A program made the translations under genes and the position numbers. This document shows, one piece after another, positions 43,336 through 52,833 of a stretch of 60,892 nucleotides of DNA (within the stretch, counting starts at the first letter, position 1; each line of letters opens with the position of its first letter). The notes beneath the pieces are model-generated. The model searched no databases. It saw only the letters and a list, made by a program, of their open reading frames with translations, and was not told the DNA's origin. This DNA comes from Bacillota bacterium (GTDB lineage Bacteria > Bacillota > Clostridia > Acetivibrionales > JAMNXU01), in contig JAMNXU010000016.1 in NCBI GenBank assembly GCA_023623175.1, forward strand, positions 1 through 60,892, read 5' to 3'.

Positions 43336-43362
43336 AAAAAAGCATATAAAATATGCTTTTTT
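43336..43362 (-). terminator. Terminator of spoVS
   Basis: AAAAAAGCATAT (43336-43347) and ATATGCTTTTTT (43351-43362), AAA loop, T-run on both strands. It lies 40 bp after the spoVS stop. Confidence 0.85.
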
Positions 43363-43401
43363 AAAACTTGTTTAAATGGATATTGGTTTTTGAAGATATT
43401 T

Positions 43402-43665
43402 CTATCTTCTTGGCTCAACAATAAGTTTAATCGCCGTTCTTTCCTCGCCGTCGATTATTATGTCCGTAAAAGCAGGTATGCAGATCAATTCTATGCCAGA
43501 CGGAGCTACAAACCCCCTCGCTATAGCCACAGCCTTCACAGCCTGATTCAGGGCGCCTGCGCCGATTGCCTGAATTTCAGCCGTTCCTCTCTCCCTAATT
43601 ACACCTGCCAGGGCACCTGCTATCGAGTTTGGATTGGATTTTGCTGAGACCTTTAATACATCCAT
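43402..43665 (-). CDS. spoVS: Stage V sporulation protein S
   Basis: 87 residues, close to the 86 of B. subtilis SpoVS and very conserved (MDVLKVSAKSNPNSIAGALA, GAGALNQAVKAVAIARGF, AFTDIIIDGEERTAIKLIVEP). An Alba-like fold, possibly nucleic-acid binding, required for spore coat assembly and core dehydration. AGGGGG precedes the ATG. A near-perfect sigma-H promoter lies upstream (43739-43765), as in B. subtilis where spoVS is under sigma-H. Confidence 0.97.
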   Translation of the reverse strand: MDVLKVSAKSNPNSIAGALAGVIRERGTAEIQAIGAGALNQAVKAVAIARGFVAPSGIELICIPAFTDIIIDGEERTAIKLIVEPRR

Positions 43666-43738
43666 CTGAAATTACCCCCTAATATACATTGTAGAATGTA
43701 CGAATCCTAACTTGTTAAATTATTTTATTAATGACTAT

Positions 43739-43765
43739 ATTCTACATAAATCTGTAAAATCCTTT
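43739..43765 (-). promoter_or_regulatory. Sigma-H-type promoter of spoVS
   Basis: On the minus strand AAAGGATTT (43757-43765), 13 bp, AGAAT (43739-43743), matching the sigma-H pattern RWAGGANNT-N12-14-HGAAT at every defined base. The predicted leader is about 65 nt. Confidence 0.75.
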
Positions 43766-43793
43766 TTTTAACTTAAATATTAGCTAATTTTTA

Positions 43794-44573
43794 TTATGTT
43801 GATATTTGGCTTACACGCCGGATATCCAGCGCTTTTCCCGTGAGAACATCGACCTCAACGTAAACCGCGTTGAACTGCGCGGCGCCCTTGGCGACTTCAT
43901 ACCTCGCAGGCATATGGGTTATAAACCTGTTTATTATAATATTCCTGTCAACGCCTATTACTCCTTCGTGGGGGCCCGTCATTCCCACATCGGTTATAAA
44001 TGCCGTACCGAAAGGCAAAATCCTTTCATCGGCCGTCTGCACATGGGTGTGAGTGCCCAGAACGCAACTTACCTTTCCGTCAAGGTACCATGCAAGGGCA
44101 TTCTTCTCCGATGTGGCCTCTGCGTGGAAATCCACTACGACAACTTTTGTCATCGCTTTCAGGTGTTCCAGTTCCCTGTCGGCGGCCTTGAACGGGCAGT
44201 CTATGTTCTCCATGTAAACTCTGCCCATGAGGTTCATAATTCCAACCTTTCCGGCAGGCGTTTCAATTATTGTCGATCCTTTTCCGGGGGATTCCTGGGG
44301 GTAATTTGCTGGTCTGATTATCCTAGGATCAGAATCAATAAAATTAAGCACTTCTTTCTTGGACCATGCATGATTTCCGAGGGTAATCACGTCAACTCCG
44401 GCATTGTACAGCTCCTGCGCCACGGTATATGTAATTCCGCTGCCTCCCGCGGCATTTTCACCGTTGGCAATGCAAATGTCAAAACCGTATTCCTCTTTCA
44501 AACCCGGGAGCAGGGTCTTCAAAATTTTCCTTCCCGGGTTTCCCACTATATCACCGACAAATAAAATCTTCAA
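43794..44573 (-). CDS. ymdB: YmdB-family metallophosphoesterase
   Basis: 259 residues from a TTG start 7 bp after GGAGG. Metal ligands are in GDIVGNPGR, IANGENAAGGSGIT, GNHAWSKKEV, VDFHAEATSEK and GTHTHVQTAD. B. subtilis YmdB is a 2',3'-cyclic-nucleotide phosphodiesterase that affects biofilm and motility decisions, and its gene lies just after rny as here. A terminator separates the two genes (44617-44641). Confidence 0.95.
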   Translation of the reverse strand: MKILFVGDIVGNPGRKILKTLLPGLKEEYGFDICIANGENAAGGSGITYTVAQELYNAGVDVITLGNHAWSKKEVLNFIDSDPRIIRPANYPQESPGKGSTIIETPAGKVGIMNLMGRVYMENIDCPFKAADRELEHLKAMTKVVVVDFHAEATSEKNALAWYLDGKVSCVLGTHTHVQTADERILPFGTAFITDVGMTGPHEGVIGVDRNIIINRFITHMPARYEVAKGAAQFNAVYVEVDVLTGKALDIRRVSQIST

Positions 44574-44616
44574 AAACTTTCCTCCGTTCTAACGGCTAAA
44601 TTGCCGCAAACAATAT

Positions 44617-44641
44617 AAAAAGCGTGATTAACACGCTTTTT
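44617..44641 (-). terminator. Terminator of rny
   Basis: AAAAAGCGTG (44617-44626) with CACGCTTTTT (44632-44641), T-run on both strands, 20 bp after the rny stop. Confidence 0.85.
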
Positions 44642-44663
44642 ATATTATTATATTCGTATTTGA

Positions 44664-46220
44664 TTACTTTGCATACTCAATTGCTCGCGTTTCCCTGAGC
44701 ACAGTGACTTTTATCTGTCCGGGGTATTCAAGTTCTTCTTCAATACGTTTTACAATATCCCTTGCCTTGATTACAATGTCTTCATCACTGACGTCTTCGG
44801 GCTTAACCATGATCCGGATTTCTCTGCCCGCCTGAATTGCATAGGATTTTTCAACGCCGGCAAATGAATTTGCGATTTCTTCGAGTTTTTCAAGACGCTT
44901 GATGTATGTTTCAAGGGTTTCGCGTCTTGCTCCCGGTCTTGCAGCCGAGATAGAATCTGCAGCCTGGACAAGCACAGCAATTATCGAGGAAGCTTCAGTA
45001 TCTCCATGGTGAGCCATTATGGCATTTACAACTTCTTCGCTTTCCTTGTATTTCCTTGCAAGGTCAGCTCCTATGGTAACATGGGAACCTTCAACTTCAT
45101 GGTCCACGGCCTTGCCTATGTCATGCAGCAAGCCGGCTCTTTTTGCAGTGGCAATGTCCACTCCGAGTTCTGCTGCCATAACGCCGGCAAGATGGGCAAC
45201 TTCAATCGAATGGTTCAGAACGTTCTGTCCGTAGCTGGTTCTGAACTTCAACTTACCAAGCAGGCGGATAAGTTCAGGATGCAATCCGTGTACACCGGTC
45301 TCAAACGCTGCACGGTCGCCTTCCTGCCGGATGGTGTTCTCCACTTCTTTCCTGGCCTTTTCAACCATTTCCTCGATTCTCGCAGGATGAATCCTGCCGT
45401 CAATAATGAGCTTCTCAAGGGCTATGCGCGCAACCTCTCTTCTTATGGGATCAAAGCCTGACAAGATAACTGCTTCCGGAGTGTCGTCTATTATCAGATC
45501 TATACCGGTAAGCGTCTCGAGTGTCCTGATGTTTCTGCCTTCCCTGCCTATTATCCTGCCCTTCATTTCATCATTGGGCAGCGGCACTACAGAAACGGTG
45601 GTTTCAGACACATGGTCAGCAGCACATTTCTGAATCGCTATGGATATGATTTCTCTCGCGATCCTGTCTGCCTCCTCCTTTGTCCTGGCTTCAACATCCT
45701 TGATAAGGGCTGCGGCTTCGTGTTTTACTTCGTTTTCCACGGTCTTGAGCAGGTATTCCTTCGCTTCTTCCACAGAAAGATTTGAAATCCTCTCAAGCTC
45801 GGCGAGCTGTTTCTTCTGGATTTCAACGGTTTCTTCCTGGAGAGCCTCGATTTCCTTGGCTTTCTTGTTCAGCGCCTCTTCCTTCCGCTCGAGCATTTCG
45901 AGCTTTTTGTCGAGGGTTTCCTCCTTTTGAACCAGCCTGCGTTCAAGGCGCTGGAATTCAATCCTTCTTTCCTTGATATCGCGTTCAAGTTCTACCCGGC
46001 TTCTGTGGATTTCCTCTTTTGCTTCAAGAAGTACCTCACGTTTCTTGTTCTCGGCAGCTTTTTCCGCCTCGATCAGTATCCTAGCCTTTTCCTGTTCGGC
46101 ACTTCCAATCTCCGCTTCAGCAATCCTTTTTCTATGTTCAATTCCTTTGCGGAATGCAATAAACGAAGCAACTATAGCAATCACCAAACCAATTGCCAGG
46201 CCTAATACTAGTTCCCCCAA
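44664..46220 (-). CDS. rny: Ribonuclease Y
   Basis: About 518 residues from a TTG at 46220, 10 bp after GGAGGAGG; a GTG at 46229 is too close to that site. One N-terminal membrane helix is followed by a long charged coiled coil (about 25-190), the KH domain ([22 protein letters not shown]) and the HD domain with [27 protein letters not shown] and AHHGD. RNase Y starts mRNA decay by endonucleolytic cleavage at the membrane. It works in the same pathway as PNPase, encoded at 57625-59733. Confidence 0.97.
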   Translation of the reverse strand: MGELVLGLAIGLVIAIVASFIAFRKGIEHRKRIAEAEIGSAEQEKARILIEAEKAAENKKREVLLEAKEEIHRSRVELERDIKERRIEFQRLERRLVQKEETLDKKLEMLERKEEALNKKAKEIEALQEETVEIQKKQLAELERISNLSVEEAKEYLLKTVENEVKHEAAALIKDVEARTKEEADRIAREIISIAIQKCAADHVSETTVSVVPLPNDEMKGRIIGREGRNIRTLETLTGIDLIIDDTPEAVILSGFDPIRREVARIALEKLIIDGRIHPARIEEMVEKARKEVENTIRQEGDRAAFETGVHGLHPELIRLLGKLKFRTSYGQNVLNHSIEVAHLAGVMAAELGVDIATAKRAGLLHDIGKAVDHEVEGSHVTIGADLARKYKESEEVVNAIMAHHGDTEASSIIAVLVQAADSISAARPGARRETLETYIKRLEKLEEIANSFAGVEKSYAIQAGREIRIMVKPEDVSDEDIVIKARDIVKRIEEELEYPGQIKVTVLRETRAIEYAK

Positions 46221-46310
46221 ATAGTGCACACCTCCTCCATATTCAGTTTTCAATGGTCAGTTTCAATTTCGATAAAAATTAAAAACTTTTTCAAATTCAA
46301 AACTCTTAAG

Positions 46311-46340
46311 CTTGTACACCGGCAAAGCCGACGGTACAAG
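46311..46340 (-). other. Hairpin between folD and rny
   Basis: CTTGTAC (46311-46317) with GTACAAG (46334-46340) and an inner CGGC/GCCG stem (46320-46330). It may be the weak terminator of folD or part of the rny leader. Confidence 0.45.
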
Positions 46341-46442
46341 GCCAAGAATTTTAAGCTGCTGGGTTCTGGTTAATAATCCAAACCTATAAGTTCAATTCTA
46401 AACTTTTTTTGCTTCCATGTCAAGAAACAAATACCTTGCGGG

Positions 46443-47294
46443 TTACAGGCCATACTGCAGTTTTGCGGCCGTCAATGTGTTCTTCAGAAGCATGGCCCGT
46501 GTCATCGGACCCACGCCGCCGGGAACGGGCGTAATTGCGGAAGCGACAGCCGAAACCGACTCATAGTGAACATCGCCGACAACTTTTCCGTTTTCAAGCC
46601 TGTTGATACCTACGTCTATAACCACGGCGCCTTCTTTCACGGCATCGGCCCTGATAAATTCCGGTTTGCCAACGGCTACAACAAGGATGTCTGCCCTCCT
46701 GCACACCTCTTCAATGTTTCTTGTCCTTGAATGGCAAACCGTAACGGTTCCGTGCCTTGACAAAAGCAAAATCGCCTGGGGTTTTCCGACAATATTGCTT
46801 CTGCCGACCACGACGCACTCCTTTCCCTTGGGATCAATACCAGCGTCGTCAAGCATTTCCATTACTCCCCCGGGAGTGCACGGAAGGAATACCGGATCGC
46901 CCAACATAAGCCTTCCCACGTTGAAAGGATGGAAGCAGTCAACATCCTTTTCCGGGGAAATGGCATTTATAACCCTGTCTTCATTTATGCTTCCGGGAAG
47001 CGGAAGTTGAACAAGAATACCGTTTATGGACGGGTCATTGTTCAGACGCTCAATCAACCTGATGAGTTCTTCTTCCGGAGTGTCTGCAGCCAAAGCAAAT
47101 TCGGTGGATTTAATGCCAACTTCGGCGCAGTCTTTTTTCTTCCAATTCACATAAATCCTTGAAGCAGGGTCGTCGCCCACAATGATGACAGCTAGGCCGA
47201 CGGTTGCTCCCCTGGCGTTCATTTCCGCCACTTCGGCTTTCAGCTCTTCCTTTATCCTTTGAGACAGCTTTTTACCGTCCAGTATAAGGGTTGA
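46443..47294 (-). CDS. folD: Bifunctional methylene-THF dehydrogenase/cyclohydrolase FolD
   Basis: 283 residues from the ATG at 47294, 5 bp after GGAGG; an upstream ATG at 47309 overlaps that site. The catalytic region SRIYVNWKKKDCAEVGI contains the Tyr-x3-Lys pair, and GILVQLPLPGSI, PCTPGGVMEML, VVGRSNIVGKP and TPVPGGVGPMTRAML are conserved. It makes formyl-THF from the methylene-THF produced by GlyA. Confidence 0.96.
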   Translation of the reverse strand, partial: STLILDGKKLSQRIKEELKAEVAEMNARGATVGLAVIIVGDDPASRIYVNWKKKDCAEVGIKSTEFALAADTPEEELIRLIERLNNDPSINGILVQLPLPGSINEDRVINAISPEKDVDCFHPFNVGRLMLGDPVFLPCTPGGVMEMLDDAGIDPKGKECVVVGRSNIVGKPQAILLLSRHGTVTVCHSRTRNIEEVCRRADILVVAVGKPEFIRADAVKEGAVVIDVGINRLENGKVVGDVHYESVSAVASAITPVPGGVGPMTRAMLLKNTLTAAKLQYGL

Positions 47295-47437
47295 CATAAG
47301 TACCTCCATTCAAAAATATTGCGTATAAATTCAAAAAAAGAATAGCTGAATTATATTTTTTTGCTCTTTTATAATATAATTTTATTTTATCCTGGCACAC
47401 TTGTCAATTTTTGCTTGCCGGCGCCGCGCACGGCGCT

Positions 47438-49237
47438 TCAGGATATCAGTTCCCTGAACTGTTTCTTGTTCCGTAACGCGTCAAAAGCTTCATTGTGCAG
47501 CGCAGCGTACACATAATCGCTGTTCAGAGCCACGGCCTTTTTTAAATTGTCGAGCGCAATATCATATTTCCTCATTAATGAATAAGCTTCTGCAATGCAA
47601 TAATACAACTCGCTGTCGGAAGGCTTTATTTTCAATGCCTTTTTATAAGTCTCAACGGCTTCATCATATCGCCTGAGATTGACAAGGGCTCCGCCCAGAT
47701 GATAGAAAATTTCCAGCTCGTCAGGCTTGATTTCAAGGGCTGTTTTGAAAGCGTCAGCGGCGTCCTCATATCTTCCCATTTCGGACAGCGTGATTCCCAT
47801 GTTGTAATATAGGCTGTGAGCTTCCGGATTCTTTTTCAGACCCCTCGTATAGGTTTCGAGGGCCTCGAGATGCCTTCCGAGGGTGGAAAGCGTGATACCG
47901 AGATTATTGTAGGCATCAACAAAATCATCCTTTATTTCAATAGCTTTTTTCAGGCAGTCAATGGCTTCTTCATATTCTCCGAGGTCGTCAAGGGCAATGG
48001 CGAGATTGTAATAGCTCCTGTAGTCTTCGGGATTGATTTTTACGGCTTTCCTGAAACATACAACGGATTCTTTCCTGCTGCCGTTGTTGTACAGCGCATT
48101 TCCGAGATTGTAAAAGCCGCGGTAATCGGTGGGACTGAGGAATGTATACCTTTTGTATACTTCGGCGGCTTCTTCGTATTGGCCGTTTTTCATCAGCAGG
48201 TTCCCGAGCTCGTCATAGGCCGGCGCAAAACCCGGGTTCAAACGGATGGATTCCCTGAAAGCGGAAACGGCTTCGTCCATTTTGTTACTGGCGGCATACA
48301 GCCTGCCAAGCGCAAAATGCACCCTGTAGTTGTTTTTGTCGTTTTCCACGACCTTTTTATAAAATTCCATTGCTTCAGCGGTTTTGCCAACGGCCATGAG
48401 AGCATTGGCAATATTTTCGTTGGCTTCCTCGAGTCCCGGATTCAGATCAAGCGCCTTCCGGTACGACTCCACCGCCTGCTCATACAGGCTCAGGCAGTAC
48501 TGGGCATTTCCCATGTTGTAATATACCATGAACATTTTGTATCCTGAATCTTCATCGTCCTGGTTAGAGTTGGCGCCTCGGCCGAAGCTTGTCCTGCCGC
48601 AGCGCTGATTGTATATGTCAAGCGTCTTCCTGTATAGCTGCACCGCTTCAAGGTATTTCCCCATCCTGTAACACAGGTTGGCAAAATTAAAATAGAGTTC
48701 GGGGTTGTTTTGGATGAGCTTTGTCAGCAGGTTGTAGATATCAAAGGCTCCTTCATATTCTTTTTTTTCCACGAGATATCCCGCGCGCACGAGGCTTTTT
48801 CTTATGTTTCCGATAATTTCGTCGCGATTTGAAGGGAGGCTGTCTGTTATCGATGAAATGCGAAATTCTTTTATAATCGTGTTGGCCGGCATCCTGGCGC
48901 CGGCAGTTTCACCGCTTTGGGCGCTGTCATAACGGACGGGCTCAATCAGGCCGTCGTAAATGCCGCTTTTTTTGAATTTGCTTATCATTCTGACATAATC
49001 ATTTATAAAAAACGCCGCGGGCGTCAAAACACCCGCGATGATATAGAAACCCTGCAAAAAGTAGCTGTTTAGGAGATTTACCCCTGAAAAGAAATTGAAC
49101 GCCGCCAGTGTGAACACAAAAACCTGCAAAGCCAAAGCAGCCAGGGTTGAAAGATTCCGGCGGAGGTAACACCTGTAAGCAAGATAAGCCGTCGAAAGCA
49201 TTATCAACAGTAATATAAAGCCGGTGAAAACAGCCAA
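47438..49237 (-). CDS. Membrane-anchored protein with about ten TPR repeats
   Basis: 599 residues from a TTG, 7 bp after GGAGG. Two or three N-terminal membrane segments cover about 1-85, then a charged linker to about 135. From about 145 to 580 there are successive 34-residue TPR units with the usual W/Y-LG-A-Y-A-P pattern (for example YYNLAIALDDLGEYEEAIDCLKKAIEI is followed at 34-residue spacing by similar units). TPR arrays bind proteins; the partner is unknown. The gene starts 17 bp after ftsK, so it is probably in that operon and may serve the cell envelope or division machinery. Confidence 0.88.
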   Translation of the reverse strand: MAVFTGFILLLIMLSTAYLAYRCYLRRNLSTLAALALQVFVFTLAAFNFFSGVNLLNSYFLQGFYIIAGVLTPAAFFINDYVRMISKFKKSGIYDGLIEPVRYDSAQSGETAGARMPANTIIKEFRISSITDSLPSNRDEIIGNIRKSLVRAGYLVEKKEYEGAFDIYNLLTKLIQNNPELYFNFANLCYRMGKYLEAVQLYRKTLDIYNQRCGRTSFGRGANSNQDDEDSGYKMFMVYYNMGNAQYCLSLYEQAVESYRKALDLNPGLEEANENIANALMAVGKTAEAMEFYKKVVENDKNNYRVHFALGRLYAASNKMDEAVSAFRESIRLNPGFAPAYDELGNLLMKNGQYEEAAEVYKRYTFLSPTDYRGFYNLGNALYNNGSRKESVVCFRKAVKINPEDYRSYYNLAIALDDLGEYEEAIDCLKKAIEIKDDFVDAYNNLGITLSTLGRHLEALETYTRGLKKNPEAHSLYYNMGITLSEMGRYEDAADAFKTALEIKPDELEIFYHLGGALVNLRRYDEAVETYKKALKIKPSDSELYYCIAEAYSLMRKYDIALDNLKKAVALNSDYVYAALHNEAFDALRNKKQFRELIS

Positions 49238-49253
49238 AAGAAAGCACCTCCAT

Positions 49254-51581
49254 TTAGCTTTCTTCCTGCATCTGCATCTCCTGCCACTGCTGTCTCGACA
49301 CTAAAACCTGTCTTGGTTTACTGCCCTCGCGGGGGCCCACTATACCCCTCGCTTCCATCTGGTCCACTATGCGGGCAGCGCGCGCATAGCCAACCCTGAA
49401 CTTCCTCTGTATAAGCGATACCGAGGCCATTTGCATGTCAACCACAAGTTCTATGGCCTGGGGCAACAGCTCGTCCCAGTCATCATCATTTTCAGCAGAT
49501 TCGACTTCACTGTTGATTCTTTCCAACAAATCGCTGTCGTACTCTGCATTCACCTGTTCTTTTACGAATTCCACAACGGCCTCGATTTCCTTTTCGGTAT
49601 GGTATGCTCCCTGGACCCTTATGGGTTTCGGAATGCCCGCAGGGAAATAAAGCATGTCGCCGCGCCCGAGGAGTTTTTCTGCGCCCGCCATGTCCAGTAT
49701 CGTCCTCGAATCAAACTGTGATGACACAGCAAAGGAAATTCTCGAAGGAATGTTGGCCTTGATAAGTCCCGTGATAACGTCAACGGAAGGTCTCTGGGTG
49801 GCAATGACAAGATGCATGCCTGCCGCCCTCGCCATTTGCGCGAGCCTGCATATTGCGTCCTCGACTTCATGGGGAGAAGCCATCATGAGGTCGGCCAGTT
49901 CGTCTATTATGATAACCACCTGGGGCATTTCCGGTTCCTCGCCTGTTTCCCTTACGAGGGCGTTGTAACCGTTAATATCCTTAACGCCCTTTGAAGAAAA
50001 CATGGAATACCGGTTCATCATTTCCTGCACGGCCCAGTTAAGAGCGCCCGCGGCTTTTTTGGGATTGGTGACCACAGGCAGCAGCAAATGGGGAACGCCG
50101 TTGTAGATTCCCAGTTCAACAACCTTGGGGTCTACCAGTATGAGCTTCACTTCATCGGGTCTTGCCTTGAAAAGAATGCTCAGGATAAGGTTGTTTATGC
50201 ACACGCTCTTACCTGCGCCCGTGGCTCCCGCAATGAGAACATGGGGCATTTTGGCGACATCGGCCACTATAATATCTCCTGAAATGTCCCTTCCGAGGGC
50301 AAAGGCCAGCTTCGAAGGACATTTTACGAATTCTTCCGACTCTATAATTTCGCGCAGCGTGACGGTGTTGATTTCCTTGTTGGGAACCTCGATCCCGATC
50401 GCGTCCTTTCCTGGAATCGGGGCTTCGATGCGTACGCCGGGCGAAGCAAGATGAAGCGCTATATCATCGGAAAGGGCGGCAATCTTCTTGACCTGGACGC
50501 CGATGCCGGGTCGCAGCTCATACCGCGTTACCGACGGTCCGCGCGTGACATTTATTACTTTTGCCTCCACTCCAAAACTCGCCAGCGTTTCCTCCAGCTT
50601 TACGGCGCCTTCCAGCGCAGCGTTTTTTATATTTTTCATGTTTACGTTTTTGACTGCTGGCTCCTTGAGAAGCGACACTGGAGGCAGGACGTAATCGCCG
50701 CATGCGGCGGATTCCACGCTAATATCAGGGAATTTTTCAGGTGCTTTTTCCTCTTTTTTTCCAAAGTCCTTTATTATCAGTTTAACGGGATCTTCCCTGT
50801 TCTCTTTTTCCCCGTCTTCTTCCGAAACTTTTTCATCCTGGTTTCTCGACTTTCTTTCTATTGTAAAATCAATTACCCTGGGAACCTGTTCCGTCTTGTC
50901 CTCAATTTCGGTATTATCGGAAACTTCTGTTTCCTTAAGGCAAATATCCTTCACCTTTTCTTTCCTTTTTGACTTATTCTTCCGCGCCTGTGCCAGGCTC
51001 CCCGCAATGCCGACGAGGCGATTTCTTATTCCCCTGATGATGTATGCCGGAGAAATATCGGTAAGAAGGATAATGTCTATAATAGCAAGAGTGGTAAGCA
51101 CTATAATGGTGCCAAGTATATTGAACAGTTTCAGGAAAGGCGTGGCAAGAATTCCACCCACGGCGCCGCCGCCTTTAAAATCCGCGCCCTCGAGATAAAA
51201 CGCCCGGAGGCAACGGAAAATATTCATATTTACGTATTTTCCGGGATAATAAACCGCGGTGTGCATCAGCGCGGAAAACAAAAGTACAAGAACGGCAGCG
51301 TACAAAACCTTTCTTGAAAATATGGCGTCAATCTTTCCGAACAGGATAAAAAGGGATAATATTACTATAACAGGAGGAATTACGATGGAAGGCGTTCCAA
51401 ACAAGCCCAGGAGCAAATTTTTGATAAATCGCCCGAAAGGCCCTACCGAATCCGTGAAGTAGAAACTCAGCAGAGCCAAAATTCCAAATCCCAGCATTAC
51501 AATGCCTTTTATCTCCTGGCTGTAACCTGCAAAATGTGCCCTGTTTCTTTTGCTTTTCTTTTGTGAGTATCCTGACCTCAC
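49254..51581 (-). CDS. FtsK/SpoIIIE-family DNA translocase
   Basis: 775 residues from the GTG at 51581, 7 bp after GGGGG; a GTG six bases upstream is too near the site. Four N-terminal membrane segments (about 28-180), a variable acidic/basic linker (about 190-300) and the motor: alpha domain RYELRPGIGVQVKKIAAL, Walker A GATGAGKS, Walker B VVIIDELADLMM. The C-terminal gamma winged helix (about 705-775, ELVVDMQMASVSLIQRKFRVGYARAARIVDQM) reads SRS/KOPS-type DNA signals. It pumps the chromosome across the septum. The context tepA-ylzJ-ftsK equals the B. subtilis spoIIIE locus. Confidence 0.95.
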   Translation of the reverse strand: MRSGYSQKKSKRNRAHFAGYSQEIKGIVMLGFGILALLSFYFTDSVGPFGRFIKNLLLGLFGTPSIVIPPVIVILSLFILFGKIDAIFSRKVLYAAVLVLLFSALMHTAVYYPGKYVNMNIFRCLRAFYLEGADFKGGGAVGGILATPFLKLFNILGTIIVLTTLAIIDIILLTDISPAYIIRGIRNRLVGIAGSLAQARKNKSKRKEKVKDICLKETEVSDNTEIEDKTEQVPRVIDFTIERKSRNQDEKVSEEDGEKENREDPVKLIIKDFGKKEEKAPEKFPDISVESAACGDYVLPPVSLLKEPAVKNVNMKNIKNAALEGAVKLEETLASFGVEAKVINVTRGPSVTRYELRPGIGVQVKKIAALSDDIALHLASPGVRIEAPIPGKDAIGIEVPNKEINTVTLREIIESEEFVKCPSKLAFALGRDISGDIIVADVAKMPHVLIAGATGAGKSVCINNLILSILFKARPDEVKLILVDPKVVELGIYNGVPHLLLPVVTNPKKAAGALNWAVQEMMNRYSMFSSKGVKDINGYNALVRETGEEPEMPQVVIIIDELADLMMASPHEVEDAICRLAQMARAAGMHLVIATQRPSVDVITGLIKANIPSRISFAVSSQFDSRTILDMAGAEKLLGRGDMLYFPAGIPKPIRVQGAYHTEKEIEAVVEFVKEQVNAEYDSDLLERINSEVESAENDDDWDELLPQAIELVVDMQMASVSLIQRKFRVGYARAARIVDQMEARGIVGPREGSKPRQVLVSRQQWQEMQMQEES

Positions 51582-51676
51582 CGTCACACCCCCGGAGGTA
51601 TAAAACTTGCATCATTTTACCAACAATTTTAATATATCACATTCCCATGGGCTTGTCGAATTGAATTCTAACGGGC

Positions 51677-51919
51677 TCAATTTTCCTGTCCGCCGCGTGC
51701 GGGCATAAAATTTTCAATAACGGTTCCCGGCTGAAGGTCCGGATTCAGGAAGGCTTTGGGAGAAGTGCTGATCAATCTCTCTATAACATAACGGTTGTTT
51801 CCCAGTTCCCGCGCTTCCACCTTCTCTCCTTTCCATTCTATTTCAACGCGCCTGGCGGGAGATTCGTCCTGCGCATTTGCAAACACAACTTCCGGCGGAA
51901 CGATTGAATAGAGTATCAT
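51677..51919 (-). CDS. ylzJ: YlzJ-like small protein
   Basis: 80 residues. [16 protein letters not shown] and the C-terminal [15 protein letters not shown] match the YlzJ-like family found between tepA and spoIIIE in Bacillus and clostridia. Function unknown. The ATG overlaps the tepA stop by 4 bp. Confidence 0.88.
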   Translation of the reverse strand: MILYSIVPPEVVFANAQDESPARRVEIEWKGEKVEARELGNNRYVIERLISTSPKAFLNPDLQPGTVIENFMPARGGQEN

Positions 51920-52698
51920 GACTGTTTTTTCCTCCTCTTCTGTTCAATCAGCTCATAAAGTTTTTTCAGGGCGTCGGACAACCCCCCGGTTTCGTCGATT
52001 ATTCCGTATCTGACCGCTTCCTCGCCAAACAGCACCGTGCCTACATCATTGGCCAGTTCTCCCGTTTTGAGCATCAGGTCGCGGAATTTTTCCTTTGAAA
52101 TCCTGGAGTTTTTTGATACAAACTGTACAACCCTCTCCTGCATCTTGTCAAAATATTCATAGGTTTGCGGCACCCCGATGACCAGGCCGTTCAGCCTTAT
52201 CGGGTGAATCGTCATTGTGGCCGACGGCGCTATAAAGGAATAATTGGTCGAAACGGCCATCGGCACGCCTATGCTGTGGCCGCCGCCGAGGACAAGGGAA
52301 ACCGAAGGTTTCGACATGCTCGCAATCATTTCCGCAATGGCTAGCCCCGCTTCCACATCGCCTCCGACGGTGTTCAGTATCAGGAGCAGACCGTCAATTT
52401 CTTCATTTTCTTCTATGGCAACGAGCTGAGGAATCACATGTTCATATTTCGTGGTTTTATTCTGCGGCGGCAGGGTTATATGCCCCTCAATCTGTCCAAC
52501 TATAGTAAGGCAGTGAATATTGCCTTTAGGGTTTGAAACGGTGGAAGCGCCCAGTTCCTTTATTGCCTCCGCATTTTCACTGATACTCTCGCCCGTTTTT
52601 TTACATTCATCTTCTGTTGAAATTTTCCCAAAGGTGACCTTGTTCTCTTCTCTCAAGCGATCACTTCCCGTTTGTGTTTTCATTTCAGTATCAATCAA
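51916..52698 (-). CDS. tepA: TepA-type ClpP-like protease
   Basis: 260 residues as the full frame from a TTG; an ATG at 52683 is an alternative and neither has a clear ribosome binding site. After about 60 poorly conserved residues comes a ClpP-like fold: [40 protein letters not shown], the serine in [11 protein letters not shown] and histidine in [10 protein letters not shown]. TepA of B. subtilis was described as a translocation-enhancing or spore-protein-degrading cytosolic protease. It forms an operon with ylzJ and probably ftsK. Confidence 0.9.
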   Translation of the reverse strand: MIDTEMKTQTGSDRLREENKVTFGKISTEDECKKTGESISENAEAIKELGASTVSNPKGNIHCLTIVGQIEGHITLPPQNKTTKYEHVIPQLVAIEENEEIDGLLLILNTVGGDVEAGLAIAEMIASMSKPSVSLVLGGGHSIGVPMAVSTNYSFIAPSATMTIHPIRLNGLVIGVPQTYEYFDKMQERVVQFVSKNSRISKEKFRDLMLKTGELANDVGTVLFGEEAVRYGIIDETGGLSDALKKLYELIEQKRRKKQS

Positions 52699-52782
52699 CA
52701 GTCATATATTAGTATTGATAAGTAGTCCTGAAAAAATTCCGTGATCGCTCCTGTTCTCCTGAAACGCACCTGCTTTTTCCAT

Positions 52783-52818
52783 AAAAAAGACCTGCAGGCA
52801 ATTTCAGTCGCCGCAGGT
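52783..52818 (-). terminator. Terminator of the nitrilase gene
   Basis: On the minus strand ACCTGC (52813-52818) pairs with GCAGGT (52790-52795), followed by CTTTTTTAT. It lies just after the stop at 52834. Confidence 0.7.
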
Positions 52819-52833
52819 ATCTTAACATCTCAT

